Origin: Deroplatys truncata
Taxonomy: Eukaryota; Arthropoda; Insecta; Mantodea; Mantidae
Length of the DNA: 64,000 nucleotides
Direction of reading: 5' to 3'
Assembly: GCA_030765065.1 (NCBI GenBank)
Contig: CM060975.1
Span: 196,262,507 to 196,326,506, forward strand
Shown: one piece after another, positions 29,076 through 41,700 of the stretch
How positions within the stretch are numbered: the first letter of the stretch is position 1
Layout: each line of letters begins with the position of its first letter
The notes under the pieces: model-generated
What the model was told of the DNA's origin: nothing
The model's input: only the letters and a program-made list of their open reading frames with translations
Database searches by the model: none
Program-made: the position numbers and the translations under genes

Positions 29076-29455
29076 ACCTATGGCTTTTAGATTCATGTTT
29101 TGATTCAGCATGGGTGATAGGGAATTAAGTTAATCACGCCTTTAAGTGAATAGGCCGCAGCGGCTCTTTTTGCTTCGAACGTGAGCCCTGGGAGGCAGGG
29201 ATGAGGGGAAAGACCCCTCGGAGGCGACATGCGTAACGTGGGTCCCTAACGTTACTTGTTCGAACGCATCGGACGCAGCTCAAACCCCCTACAAGGCCCT
29301 GACACTTCGGGAGTCCCCGAAGGGGAGCCTACTCCAAGAGCACCCGGAGGCGGGATCTAGCTGAGCAGTACGACCAACTAAACCTCCACAAAGCGCATTT
29401 TCCACCGCCCAACCGCAACACGCAAAACACCGTCGCCTGGTCCTTCAACCCTCAA
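29076..29455. other. GC-rich block of unknown origin
   Basis: About 300 bp (29130-29430) are clearly richer in G and C than the surroundings, with a short foldback CTTCGGGAGTCCCCGAAG at about 29307-29324. There is no supported open frame or tRNA box. It abuts a SINE-3 on its right and could be the 3' extension of that insertion or an unrelated fragment. Confidence 0.4.
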
Positions 29456-29655
29456 ACATATGATAAAGGAGATGATGGGTACAGGAAATGAGGCCCAGGA
29501 AGGTCATGATAGAAGAGGATCCACCCCAACATTCGCCTACGACCCGGGGAAACCACGAAAACCCATGGTCAGAGTAGGCGGTCGTCGGAATCGAAACCGG
29601 ACCTCCCGTATGCGAGCCTGGCACGTTACCGCGGAGCCACCTCGCTCGGAAAGAA
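29456..29655 (-). mobile_element. SINE-3 copy a
   Basis: The minus strand reads GAGGTGGCTCCGCGGTAACG (A-box-like) and GGTCCGGTTTCGATTCCGAC (B box), then ACCATGGGTTTTCGTGG and GCGAATGTTGGGGTGGATCC. The same head-plus-body order occurs at 48165, 59395 and 59823. Confidence 0.72.
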
Positions 29656-30687
29656 AGAAAAAGCCTTCCAGAAATTGATTCACCATTATTTTTTCGAATT
29701 TTGAGCAAATAATTGTACACTTCTTGAAGAAACAGGGAAAAAGAAAAGGAAGAAATGTTTTTTAGAGGTTTTGAGCAAATATTAGTGATAAGCTTCTTAA
29801 AGGTGGAACGGGGTGCAAAGAAAGAAAGGAAAAATCTTCCAAAAATAATTTCAATCATGAACCATACTAAGATTCAAGAGAAGAGTATCAACGTTGATCA
29901 AGCTTCTAAGACATAAGCAAGCTGCATGCTTCACTTCATTGAATTAAAAACTACAACTTTTCTCATTCTGGAGAAATAGGAATATTTGAAGTGTGTTCCT
30001 TAGAGAGAAGTAGAGACTATTAACCTGGATTTTAATATGCGCTTGTACGGAAGAATGTTCAAGGTTCTTCATACGCATCAAAGTGGAAGATAATATTTCC
30101 TTTCTTTCTCTAACGACCACTTACATTTGTATGCTGTATCACTCAGCTCACGAAGTGTGTAAGCTTTATGATAATGCTCTTAATTTTATAGAGATGGGAG
30201 ATCTGTTCCGCGAGATATGCTTGTAACTTGGCACATCTTCACACTTTCTCCATAATCATTTACTCTTCACGTACTTCTCAAAACGACCTTGGTAGCAGTT
30301 ACTTACGTAAATAGTTCATAAAGATGTTAGAGAAAACTATCAGCCAATGGGCGACCTGAGTTCCGAGGTCACACCTGGGCGGTCAAGACTGTTGAGTAAT
30401 ACCAGATAGAACTGCACGTAACGTGTGAGGCTCGAATTCAGGAAGTCTCGGGTTCGAGTCCCGCTAAGTCTACCTTGGATTTTTCGAACTCATTAATATA
30501 TGTAGTTTGTGTTAAGTAACATTCATACCACTATCCATTTTCGAGATATTTTATGTTGTTCGTTTGAATTTTGTAACATTTTTAAGGTCACTTTTGAAAT
30601 GTTATATCCGTTGTTTTGTTTCTCATCAACCCATTATGAGAGTATTTTGAAAGCTTGCATACACCCTCGGCTTCTTCAACGTGCAGT
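29656..30687. other. Mostly unassigned DNA with one tRNA-like patch
   Basis: Unassigned except for a tRNA-like B-box region near 30445-30472 (GTCTCGGGTTCGAGTCCCGC) followed by TTGGATTTTTCGAAC, similar in layout to 24615-24660. There is no convincing cloverleaf, so it is treated as a degenerate SINE head. Confidence 0.4.
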
Positions 30688-31385
30688 AATGGCGGTTTGA
30701 GTGGCGCAAAACTGCGGCAGTCATCAGCGCCACCGTCTGGCTATAAATTTATTCAAGTCAGTACATCAATACAATCAAAGCAAAACAAATACAAGTTAAG
30801 CAACTCAGATTACAGAAGCAGAAAGAATAAACAAAGCAAAGATACAAAAGTTAGACACAAAACAACTCATAAATTAAAAGGTACCAGCACTAATTCTCAG
30901 CAAATACAAGCACTTAAGTTTTACTGACACAGTTGGAAAGGCAGCAACACACCAGAAACTATGCAATTAAATGTTATGTGGGAAACCACTGAATTTAACG
31001 TAGCGAAAAAGCTTGGCGATAGAGGCAGAGTCATCCCTTAAAACCTCAATTAAACTAGTAGATTGTCCAAATCGTTAGTGAAAGGCGGAATAGAAACAAC
31101 ACTATGAGGGGCATACTGCAGTGGAAACAGCGAGGCGAGGGTTTACCCCTAAGAAGGTAGCCGTGACTAAAATAACAGTGGCCAATACGAAGCCAAGTAA
31201 GCACGGTCTCCTCGCGACGTGAAAGACGAGAAGAACATCGCCAAGGAAGCGTTGTAGCCTTAACCTCTCGGAGTTTGGCGCTAGACGTAAGCCGCTCCAT
31301 TGAGAGAGGACCTGTCGGCACAAAAATAACCCTTAAATCCGCACAGCGGCAGCGGAAACCCCGTTCATCGGGGTGTAGAATCGCA

Positions 31386-31395
31386 GCCTGATCTG
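31386..31395. repeat. Target-site duplication of I-3 (left; right copy 37147-37156)
   Basis: GCCTGATCTG at 31386-31395 and 37147-37156, a perfect 10-bp direct repeat. It derives from the I-4 RNase H codons. Confidence 0.9.
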
Positions 31396-31706
31396 ATGAT
31401 GATGAGATGAGGGTTAAGAGCGCTAAACTTCGAAGGTCATCAGCGCCCTTACAACGTATAAAATTTAAATCCAAAAACTAAAATACGGGACACAAAACCG
31501 CTTAGTCGAAAACACTAAAAAAACAAAGCAATAAATTCTAAAAACCACCACACTAAAAACATGGTAAATAAAACAATAAAAGAGCAAAATGACGTGTCAG
31601 GAACTGTAGAACGCAAGGAACAAGAGCGCCATATGTCCGCCGGGGAGAAGAGCCCCCATTAACACAGACAAAATAAAATTACAAAAAGTAAAAGATGTTC
31701 AGCGCA

Positions 31707-34700
31707 TCAAATGCGCCGACTAAAGTCACTGTCACTGATAAAACGTAAAAGTCATTCTACAGCATGCGCGTAGTCTGCCAAAACGTTGGCTATGCCAACA
31801 GGCTGAGACACACGAATGCGCAATGGAGCTAAAACCTGACACTCGGCTAAAATGTAACGCACTGTTAAGGGCGCATCACACTGCTCACTGACTAAAAAGG
31901 CAATGTCCGATATGTAAACGAGCTAAATTAGCTCTTCCTGACGAGAAGATCGAGAAGAGGTACCCCAGACTAACGGGAGAGGTTCAACCTCCCGCAACGT
32001 GTTTCCCCGGAGGGCCAAAGCGAGAGGATGCGGCGACGTAAAATAACAAACACATCAGTGGAGGGAACAACAGAGGTAAAACATCTGGGTGATATAATTG
32101 CCGATTTGGCAACGGCGTCGGCAGACTTATTCCCTGAGATGCCCACATGACCTGAAATCCACACGAAGGAGACGATGATGCCAGAAGCACCAAGCGTGTG
32201 GAGCAGGTCATGAATGCGCTGTACGAGCGGGCGGTAGGTGTACAGCATGCGAATAACCTGAAGAACCTTCAGAGAATCGGTACAAACAACACAGTGCCAA
32301 GTATGAATGTATAAAACAGATTGATAAATACTAAAATGTTCGGCGGTAAAAATCAAACACTGCCCCGGTAAACGAAAGGTAGAACTGTGTCGACCAAAAA
32401 TAAAGGCACAACCTACTCCAACATCAGTTTTAGACCCATCAGTATATGTAAAATGAAAGTCCGCGAATTGCGGATCTAAGGACTGAAGAAGGGATCTCAT
32501 TTATCGGCATCAACGTTAACCCAAGGTGACAGTGAGCCTCAGCGCGCGACCAAGGGGGAAACCGCTTTTCCCCCCTGGAAGGGTCGGCGCTGGCGTAACG
32601 TCCAAATGCAGAAGAAGCTGGGAAATCGAAACCCTGGAGGGAGCAATGCAGAGGAGCTAACTATAAATTGCCGATCAAGCGAATCGTCGAAAAATAACTC
32701 GAAGGACTGGTGGTCAGGCAAGCTTGAGAGTCGACATGCATAGCTGCACAAAATAATCTCACGCCTGAAGGACAGAGGAGGCTCTGCAGCTTCAGCATAC
32801 AGACTGGATACAGGGCTAGTTTGAAAGGACCCTGTAGCACTCTTATGACATGATGGTGAATGGCATTCAAGTGACGTAACACAGATGGACGAGCCGATGA
32901 ATAGACAATGCACCCGTAATCAAGCTTGGATCGGACCAACGAGCTATAAAGACGCAGAAGGACGGTCCGATCCGCTCCCCAGGATGTGTCACTTAAAACA
33001 CGTAAAAGATTACGAGAACGGTCACACTTTGCTCTTAAAAAAGCAATGTGCGAAGTCCAGCTAAGCTTTCGATCAAAGATCAACGCCAAAAATTTCGCCT
33101 CGTCTGCAAATGGAAGACTATCCGGACCAAGATGGACAGAGGGTGAGGGGAAAGCCCTCCGGCGCCATAAATTTACACAGGCGGATTTCTCGGCGGTGAA
33201 AGTAAAGCCGTTGGCGCTACTCCAGGCATAGAGACGGTCGATACAACTCTGGAGACGGCGTTCGAACAGACTGGTCCACCGTGAACTGCAATAAATGGCA
33301 AAATCGTCAACGAAAAGGACGGTGAAATACCAGTTGGAATACAATCAACAATGGGGTTGACAGAAACCAAAAAATTGTGACGCTGTGTACAGCACCCTGC
33401 AGTACACCGTTCTCTTGAATAAACGACTAGATAAAATCGAGCCCACACGTACACGACAGACGAGAAGACGACCGCGTATATTCCATGTGTGTGTGGAGTG
33501 TACGTAAAATGCCGGCCCTCCAACAAGCGTCATAAGCTTTCTCCAGGTCAAAAAACACAGCCACTGATTGACACTTTCTCAGAAATCCGTGCACAATATG
33601 CATCGACAGATATACCAGATTGTCGAAGGTAGAGCGATGGCGACGAAACCCCTGCTGAGCTTTCGCCAGAAGGTTCTGAGACTCAAGCTACCATGTCAAC
33701 TGCTCGCTGATCATGCGCTGCATCACCTTGCAAATGCAACTGGTGAGGGAGATAGGGCGGTAGCTGGAAGGAAGTTGGCGATCCTTCCCAGGCTTAAGTA
33801 TAGGGACGCGTCAAACCAAAGTAAAAACGCCGTCTTGACAGATACGGTTATAGACCTGTAAGAGAAAGAGTTTACTGTCGGCTGAAAGGTTCTTTTACAT
33901 CAGGACATGAATGCCGTCCGGCGCAGGATCGGAGTGCCTGGAGAAATGAAGGGCGTGCTCCACCTCCCTCATTGTGAAAAGTTCATTATAACACTCCTGA
34001 TTAGGAGACCGAAAACTAAAGGTCTCGGAATCCAGCCCGTCTTTGAAAGTGCGTAAGTCATGAGCATAATGGTCAGAACTGGAAACCGCCTCAAAGGCAG
34101 CACCCAGAGTGTTAGCAATGGCAGCCGGATCCACTATGGTGGCATTGGGAACCTGAAGGCCAGACACAGTACAATACTACACTTTACCGAAAAAGTTTAC
34201 CCCAAACAACAGAGGAAGGCGTGAAGCGATTAAAAGACTCGACAAAACGAGTCCAGGATGCCTTCTTGCTATCCTGAATAATTAGACGAGCCCTGGCGCG
34301 CGATTGTTTAAAGGTAACTAAATTATCATGTGTAAGGTGTCGCCGAAACACTCGAAGCGCAGCTCTAAGGGCACGAACGGCGTCCCGACAGTCCTCGGTC
34401 CACAACGGAACAGGAATTCGCCGAGGGTGGGAGGACGAAAGGGGAATTGTACGTTCGGCGCAGATAGGAGCGTAGAGGTAAGGTGCTGCACCATTTGACT
34501 AACGCCAGTGAAAGGCTGGTCCACAAAAGACACGAGGCTGGAATACAGTCTCCAGTCGGCTGTGTTGAATTACCAGATAGGTGTTATGGAATGCTGGACG
34601 TGGTGAGACAGAAGAGAAACGATGCAGGTGTAATGATCGTGGAGTAGGTGTCAGCGACGACGTTCCACTGCAGACGACAAGCAAGCTGGATGGAGCAAAC

Positions 34701-35256
34701 GGCAAGGTCCAAGTGAGAGAATGTACCAGAAGAATCATAAAGAAAAGTAGGCTCACATGTGTAGAGGATGGAGAGGTTGAACTGAGCAAAAATGTCGGAA
34801 AGGAGCGTACCCCTCGCATAAGCCCTCGGCGAACCCACAGGGGGTGATGGGCATTAAAATCTCCCAACAGAAGAAATGGTGTTGGAACAGCGGACAGGAG
34901 AACTCGAATGTCCGCGTTAGCGAGAGGAGACGATGGGGGTGAATAGAGCAAATAGAAAAGAAAAAGCCAGGTAATTGAAGTTTAACTGCAACAGCTTGCA
35001 ATTCGGACGTAAGCGTGAGTGTCTGAAAATGAACGTCGTTACGCAGTAATAGCATGACACCTCTATGAGTAGGAGTATCCTCATCCGGTGCAAGATCGTA
35101 GCGAACCGGAGTATACCCTCGGAGATCAAAAGGGTCGTGAGGGCGAAGCTTGGTCTCCTGCAAACACACGACCATAGGTGAATGGGAAAACAATAAAAGT
35201 TGCAGTTCCGCCCTATGCGATCGTACACCACGGAAATGCCAGGTCAGGATAGCCAT
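31707..35256 (-). pseudogene. I-3 ORF2, multiply broken
   Basis: Starts with MAILTWHFRGVRSHRAELQL at the ATG 35254-35256, then passes through at least six frame changes. Recognisable pieces are the endonuclease (LLLGDFNAHHPLW; WNVVADTYS), NEECRDAVRA-like linker (WTEDCRDAVRALRAALRVF), RT (LFVDDFAIYCSSRWTSLF, with DRKLSWTSH after it), RNase H (FHFTYTDGSKTDVGVGCAFI, CTDSLKVLQ, WISGHVGISGNKSADAVAK) and the terminal DSDFSRRI. The C-terminal zinc finger region is partly deleted near 31890. It cannot be translated as one protein. Confidence 0.9.
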
Positions 35257-35280
35257 GAATAAAAGGGATAAACTTCCTAC

Positions 35281-36513
35281 TCAGAAGGGCGGTTCAAAAT
35301 AATCTTCTGCTTAACCTTGGGGTTCGGGCTTTTGGTATGAGTTGGTCAACTCCATAGGCTCTTCCAAGGGAGGGCCCACGCGCTCAGTGCCAGAAACCGA
35401 TTCAAGCGCCGAGAATCGGTTCTGGGTGGCAATAGGTGAAGGGTGCAACTCAGGGCGGTAGCCTCCTGGGACTGCCACCTCCAAGGAGGAGGTCAACCTT
35501 TCTTACTGCGCGCACGCGGAGGATCTTTAAGAAAAGCTTGCTTACGAAGTTTCTGCTTGGATTTCTTCTCAGTGCCTTGAGACTTCAGTACCTTAGGACC
35601 TGCTTTAGATTGCTTAATAAGGGTGCCAGAGATGGACGGCCGGATGGTAGTTACGATCTTGACAGTCATGGTCCAGGTCTGGGTTTCGGCATCCTTCCGG
35701 GGTACTGGCGAGGCAACAACAGAGGTGAATGTACCCGATCGCAGGAGCGCAGGTTGACGCGCATGGTAACGCCTCTGGGCTTCAGCGAAGGAGATTTCTC
35801 CTTTACTCGGATCTCCTGGATCGCCTTCTGGTCCAAGTACCGCAGACAGTCAGCAAATGATGCACAATGAGACACTTTGCAATTAATACAGACAAGGGGC
35901 GATGAACAAATACCATCGTGTGAGGGCTGACTACAAACGGCACTCTTACAAGAGACTTGCGTTTGTCCAAAACGTTGGCATTTGAAACAACGCAGAGGTA
36001 TGGGAATATAGGGACTCACCGCAATATATTCGTACCCTACTGAAATACTCGTGGGCAGATCGACGCCATCGAAAGTTAGAAACAGGGTACGAGTGGTTTA
36101 GCCTGCACGATGAACCGCTGCTACTTTTTGATCGGAAAGATAATCGACCAGTTCATCGTCCGATATACCACCGAGGCTATGAGTAGCGAAGACGCCTCGA
36201 CAAGTCTTCAAGGTGCGGTGCTTCTCAACACGTATATAATAACCGTGGAGAAGGGTGGCGCGCAACAAGGACTTACTTTGTGGATGGACTTGCTTTGAAC
36301 TAACAATGAACCATTTCGAAGGCGAGTACAGGACTGAACCGAATCAGCAACAGTGTCAATGCCCTTCCTAATAATAGAAGGGTTCACCTTCTCAAAACAT
36401 TGTCCTTCCTCTGTGCGGGTAATGACCAAGTAACAACCAGATGGCGGTGATGCTACTTCTGTTACGAAAACTTTTCGGCGCTTGTTAAAAGTAATGGAGA
36501 AAGGGGGTCCCAT
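35281..36513 (-). pseudogene. I-3 ORF1 (Gag-like), broken
   Basis: Starts MGPPFSITFNKRRKVFVTEV at the ATG 36511-36513, aligned with I-1 ORF1. The zinc-knuckle region is at about 35870-36000 with CFKCQRFGQTQVSC, in which the His of the first knuckle is replaced by Gln; the start of the second knuckle is deleted. C-terminal GTERVGPPLEEPME lies in another frame at about 35350-35400. It ends at TGA 35281-35283. Confidence 0.87.
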
Positions 36514-37925
36514 AGCGAAATAAATCCTTCACCATTACAAGTCTCCGACCTTGGGCTCTGACTTCCCGGGCGTTATCCCGGCTTGGGTGAGTGGCCTATC
36601 CATACCGGTCTCAACCCAAGGTCACACCTCGCAGAACATAGACAGAGGGACGCAATGACCGTGGGGAGTCATCAGCTCATGCAATGGCCACCCACGAGAA
36701 AGCAGTTAAACAGCGGAAACAAACACAGGCCCTATATGACGACCCCGGTTGTTGGGGATAACGCCCTTACCCACTCACCCAGCTGTGCACCCAATGGGCG
36801 GGATCCATCAGGCTGTGTCCACGGAGAATTAAAAGAAAGAAAAGCGTAAAAGAAACCAAAAAGTGTGTGGGCGTTTCGCACGCAAGGTAGGCCGACGAGG
36901 GAGGAAAGGAGATGTGTGAATGGTGGTGGTGCGAAATGTTTGGAAATAGAGACTAGGGAAGAAAGAAACGATGGCGAGGGGCGGCATGGAATGAAATACA
37001 CAGAACGAGAGCCTACCTTGTGTCCCTGGTCACGAGGACGAACCCACTTCGACCAGACGAGGGTGGAAGGATGACGATGGCGATGAGTGGCTCGGGACCC
37101 CGGGTGGGCCAAACCCGTACTCACATGAAGTGATCCTCTGGGGGGCGGCCTGATCTGCCAGTTTATTTCCTATAATGCCACGATGTCCAGGAACCCAGAC
37201 AAAGACCAAGAGCCATCAAGAGTGAGAGAGTGCAATTGTTCATGGATTTTCTGAAAAAGTGGATGTTGGCAGTAGAGATCCCGTAAATAAGTATAGCGCT
37301 GAGGGAATCGGAACAAAGGACACTAAAGCACAGGGAAAGGAGAGGATGAAAGATGTGGCTTTAAATATAGCATACAGTTCGGCAGTATAAACAGAAGCGC
37401 TAAAGGGGAAACAAGTTTTGTGTACAACATGTGAATCAACAACTACAGCGCAGCCTACCCCTTGATCCGTTCGAGAGCCATCTGTATATAGAAAGTGGTA
37501 TCCAGGAAAGTCGTGTTTGAAATCCGCGAATGGGTTGCATATATAGGAGGAACAGCAGTGTCCTTGGGCAACCGAGCCAGATAAATACGACACAGAGGGG
37601 TGTGGCATATCCATGAGGAAAACGATGAAATCCCCTACGGAAAAGCAAAGGAAGAACTACATCCAACTTGGACAGTAAGTTCCGAAAACTACACCCCGCG
37701 GGAAACAATGCAGACGGACTATTGCGATAACGATAATCCAGAGCGGCACCAAAGAACATAGAACAGACGGGGTGAGACGGCAGTGCACGCAAAGCGGAGG
37801 CATAATTACAAAGAAGAATATCCTGTCGTATCCAAAGGGATGGTTCATCCCAACTACAGGTAGTACGAAAAGCCCCCAGGGCTACTCAGCTAACACCAAG
37901 CGCCATTGTGATTAGAATTAATATG

Positions 37926-38759
37926 TAACGGCTCGTATCGTATATCGCCTCCTTTGCTATTAGTCATCCATCCCATTCGGTCATTACGCTTCTCCTCCTT
38001 CCATCATAGATCATCCTTCTGCCCCTTCCATAATATATCTACTGCTTTGTTTATATATTTATTTACGTATAGTGGTTGTAACAGTCAAAAGGTTGAATTT
38101 TGTTTTTATATTGTCATCATACAACTGGTAAAGTTGCTTTTTAAATGTCATTATATTGTCCATTAGTTATTAGTAATATTGTTTAGGTTTGTTATTGTTC
38201 CTATGGTTATATCATTAATAATCGTCGCTGTGATAGTTCATATTCTTGTCATGTAAACCATAGGGTCATTATTTCAATATGTATTAATATGTGCTAGATC
38301 TTCATTTCTTCTCTTTTATATCTCTCATTCTTCTTTCTTCCTCTCTTTCCCTCCCTCTTTTTTCTACTCCTTATCTTCTTTCTTCTTCTCGTTCACTTAT
38401 TCTTCCATCTTCTTCCCCATCTCTCTCTCTTCTTTCTTCTCCTACCCTCCTCTTTTCTTCAATTACTTCTCCTCTTCCTTCTTCCTTATAATTTACATCC
38501 TCCATCACTATTAAATCTCCTTATCTAAATTCTTCTCTCTTCTATTCACTTTTCTGTTTCCTTTTTTTATTCTTATTATTTTTTTATTTTTCTTCCTTAA
38601 CTTTATCTCTCTTCTTAACCGCCTCATAATTTTCTTCATCTATAAATCCGTCTTTCTTCTCCCGACTTTACCGCTTCATATCTTTTTACGTACATTTAAT
38701 TTCCACTGCTTTTAAATAAAATCTATCTTCACATTTCTTCTTCCTATTTTAATCCCAAG
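37926..38759. other. AT/pyrimidine-rich DNA, possible 3' UTR of the R1-like LINE
   Basis: From about 38290 to 38760 the plus strand is almost pure pyrimidine (TTC, TCTT and CTCC runs), so the coding strand of the adjoining LINE is A/G-rich. No terminus or tail is identified, so the left end of the R1-like element is unknown. 37926-38290 holds nothing I recognise. Confidence 0.45.
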
Positions 38760-41700
38760 CTATCTTCTTATATTATCATTATTATAAATATCCTCCTCTT
38801 CTTCTTCGCTCCCTTCATCCTCTCTTACTTCTTCAGTTCTTCTTTCTTCTTCCTGTGAGATAAATTGATATTGTAATCGTATACGTTCTGATCTTCTTTC
38901 CATTACTTCCTCTTCATTGGTTCCTAAAATGTCTTGTTGTGGTATCACTACATCCCTCGCTAAATTGCTTATTTTTAGGGTTCATTGCTCTAGATGCATA
39001 TATAATTCTTTATTTCTCAATATATTATACACTTGATGACCACTCAACGCTATTTTTTCTTCTCTGACTTGATCTGAAAATTGTACACATTCAAACAAAA
39101 CGTGCTCTTTGTTGGCTTGTCTTTTACACGGGCTACATATATCGTCCTGTGTTCTGTTAATTTTTTTCCAGTAGGTTTTATATGGTCCATGACCTTTAAG
39201 ATAATGGATCAATCCTTTGGTAGGTTGAATATGATTTAATATCAATCTTTCCGAAATATTATTAAATAAATTAAAATTTCTTCTTCCAGCCTCAGTGTTT
39301 TCCCATTCCCGCTGCCATTGAGTTTTTAAACTAAATTTTATATTACGTATATTGTTACATTGTCTGCCAGTTATTGCATATACTTTTTCCATGTTTCCTT
39401 TCTTAAACCAAAAAACTGCACCTCTTAATTTTATTATTAAATCAATTGTCCATATACTTGTAGCTACTAATAGGGCCAGGGTAGATGAGGTGCTTAACGC
39501 TCCAGTAAATCTTAACAACACTTCTCTCTGAGATCTTCGTAATAAGGCTTTTATCTGTACATCATTCATCCTTATTGCCCAGATCCCTGCTCCATACGTT
39601 ATTAATGAGGCAAAGATGTCTGCTAAGCTGATATGGCATTTAATGGAATATTAAAATTTTATTGAAGTAATCTAACTGATATCATCATTACTTTTACAGA
39701 TTTTTTCATATTCCGTGTGTTTTATAAAATTAAGACGCTCATCTAAATAAATACCTAAATATTTAGCATCTCTTTGGCGTCTTATGTTTTGATTATCATA
39801 CTTTATGCATGGATCTCTCTTAGGTTGCCTTTGAGAACCATAGATCCTAACTTATTTGGAGCTACTTGAAATTTAGTACTGCTACATCAATTGCTTAGTT
39901 TATTAGTTAAATTATTTGCTCTGTTTTCTATTTCACTTCTACTATTTACTTCTATTAAAAATAACACATCGTCCGCATATGCATCATTTGCATCAGTAAT
40001 TAACTCATCCAACAATATTTCCAATACAATATCCCAAAAGATTGGTCCCAAAATCGAGCCTTGGGGACAACCTTTGGTAATATCTCTATGCACTATATGT
40101 TCTATTCCCTTTATATAAACTCTTCTATCTTTGCAGTAATCTTTTAAAATGGCATACAGGCATTTTGAGAATCCTTTCCCCCGTAATCTTTCAAATAATA
40201 CTGGCCTCCGTAAGCTGTCAAATTCTCTAGAAATGTCAATTAAAATTCCAATTAAATATTTAGAATACGTTGTATTAACAGTTTCCATTACACAATTTAT
40301 CGCGTCTTCTGTAGATTTCCCTTTCCTAAAACCAAATTGGTTTCCATACATACCTATCATTAATCTAAATTCTTTCCTAAAGTATTCAATAAGCACATTG
40401 ATCTGTATGATTTTGGCTCCTTTGGGTCCTTTTCAGCACTTTTCTTCAAAATAATTACTTTAGCCTCTTTCCAACAATAACGAAAACGCCCTTTTCATAT
40501 ACAGTCGTTAAACAGTTGTAATAAAAACGGTGTAATTTTATCTTCCAAGGCTACTATAACTTCGTTTGTTATGCCATTTGGCCCTGCTGCCTTCTTTATT
40601 TTTAGCTTATTTAAAATTAATCTAATTTAGGAAATATCAAAGGTACATATTAATCTATTATTACTATATGGCGTATTCATATCTATTTTTTGTGTTTGTA
40701 AAATATTATCCATACATTTATCATCCTGAGGAAGTAACTTATCCAGGAGAACATTTACTGAATTTTGCCAATTTGTTGTCATTTTCCCATTATTCTTTTG
40801 CAAAGTATTTAAAATCTCGGGTCTTTTAATGTTCTCCATTATTATTTTATAGGACATACCCCATATATTTATTTCTAATTCTTTTTCAACAACATTTTTA
40901 CACGAACTTTTTCTAGTTTCTTCTAAGCTGTCCTTATATTTCATTTTCGCCTCTCTATATTTATTCAAAATTTTCTCTCTTTCGTCCGCAATTATTGATC
41001 TTTGATCAATTCTTCTAAGTTTCCTAACATTTCTACGTGCCTTCTGTAAGCATCTGTCCAACTATTGTCATAAAACTTTCTAAGTTTAATAATTGGAACT
41101 GATTTTTCTATCGCCTTTTGTATTGATTGAACTAAATTTTTAGCATCCTTGTCTACATATTCCCCTTCATATTCCGGCTCTAAGTTATCAAACTCCTGTC
41201 TCAAAAGATACCAATATGCTTGTTTGTAATTATAAATGTTATCTCCTCTTCCTTCTTTATATTTAGATTTCCCAATTAGGTAATAGAAATAAATTAATCC
41301 ATGGTTACTGGTAGTTATATCATGATCAACTTTCCAGTTTAGGATTTATTTTTTGAAAGTAAGCCATATAGAGTAAAATCAATATTTGCTATAGCACCAA
41401 CTGTGTTTTCAAATGTAGGAGGATTATTTTTTCATTTTTAATAAACATATTTTGTTCAGAAATAAGTTCTTCCAATTTTTCTCCTCTTTCATCCTTGATA
41501 TTATTATACCACCAATCAGATTTGGCATTGGCATCGCAGGTAACCATTTGCTCATAGTTTTTTAAAAATATTACTAATTTCTTTTATTTTGTTTATGAAT
41601 TGATCAATGGGGTGGATGTATTGAAAATATTGATTTGTTAAAATAAATTTGCCACTATCGTATGTAATTTCAATAGAATTCGTATGCGAGTCCTCTAGTT

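Larger units (their letters stand above)
31396..37146 (-). mobile_element. Decayed full-length I-clade LINE, copy I-3
   Basis: A 5,751-bp relative of I-1 and I-2 on the minus strand with a 10-bp target-site duplication. It keeps the order leader, ORF1 (36513-35281), ORF2 (35256-31707), 3' UTR, hairpin (31416-31450) and ATC tail, but lacks the long ATTGTT repeat and has many indels and stops. It is clearly older than I-1 and I-2. Confidence 0.92.
30688..37925 (-). mobile_element. Divergent, 5'-truncated I-type LINE (I-4), split by I-3
   Basis: A distinct subfamily of the same I group, in two parts: 30688-31395 (3' UTR, C-terminus) and 37157 to about 37925 (upstream part of ORF2). The 3' end carries the family hairpin as GTGGCGC...GCGCCAC (30701-30733) but no ATC tail is left. 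The 5' end is truncated within ORF2 after the RT domain, usual for LINEs; the exact breakpoint is unclear. I-3 inserted into its RNase H coding region. Confidence 0.85.
31055..37925 (-). pseudogene. I-4 ORF2 remnant (RNase H and C-terminus), interrupted
   Basis: Upper piece (about 37925-37157): SLWIRQDILLCNYASAL aligns with the I-1 segment FRREMLLCSYACRL, then the RNase H with FLYTDGSRTDQGVGCAVVV (Asp) and AELYAIF (Glu), a shift, and WVPGHRGIIGNKLAD at the I-3 junction. Lower piece (31395-31055) continues as DQAAILHPDE and then LREVKATTLPWRCSSRLSRR and LRIGHCYFSHGYLL, aligning with the I-1 C-terminus; the last zinc finger (CFHCSMPL) decays into a stop. The junction falls at the final RNase H Asp. 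Confidence 0.82.

Noticed and set aside
38291-38491. A serine/leucine-rich plus-strand protein
   Set aside because: Translation of a pyrimidine-rich low-complexity tract; it lies next to, and antisense to, the R1-like LINE.
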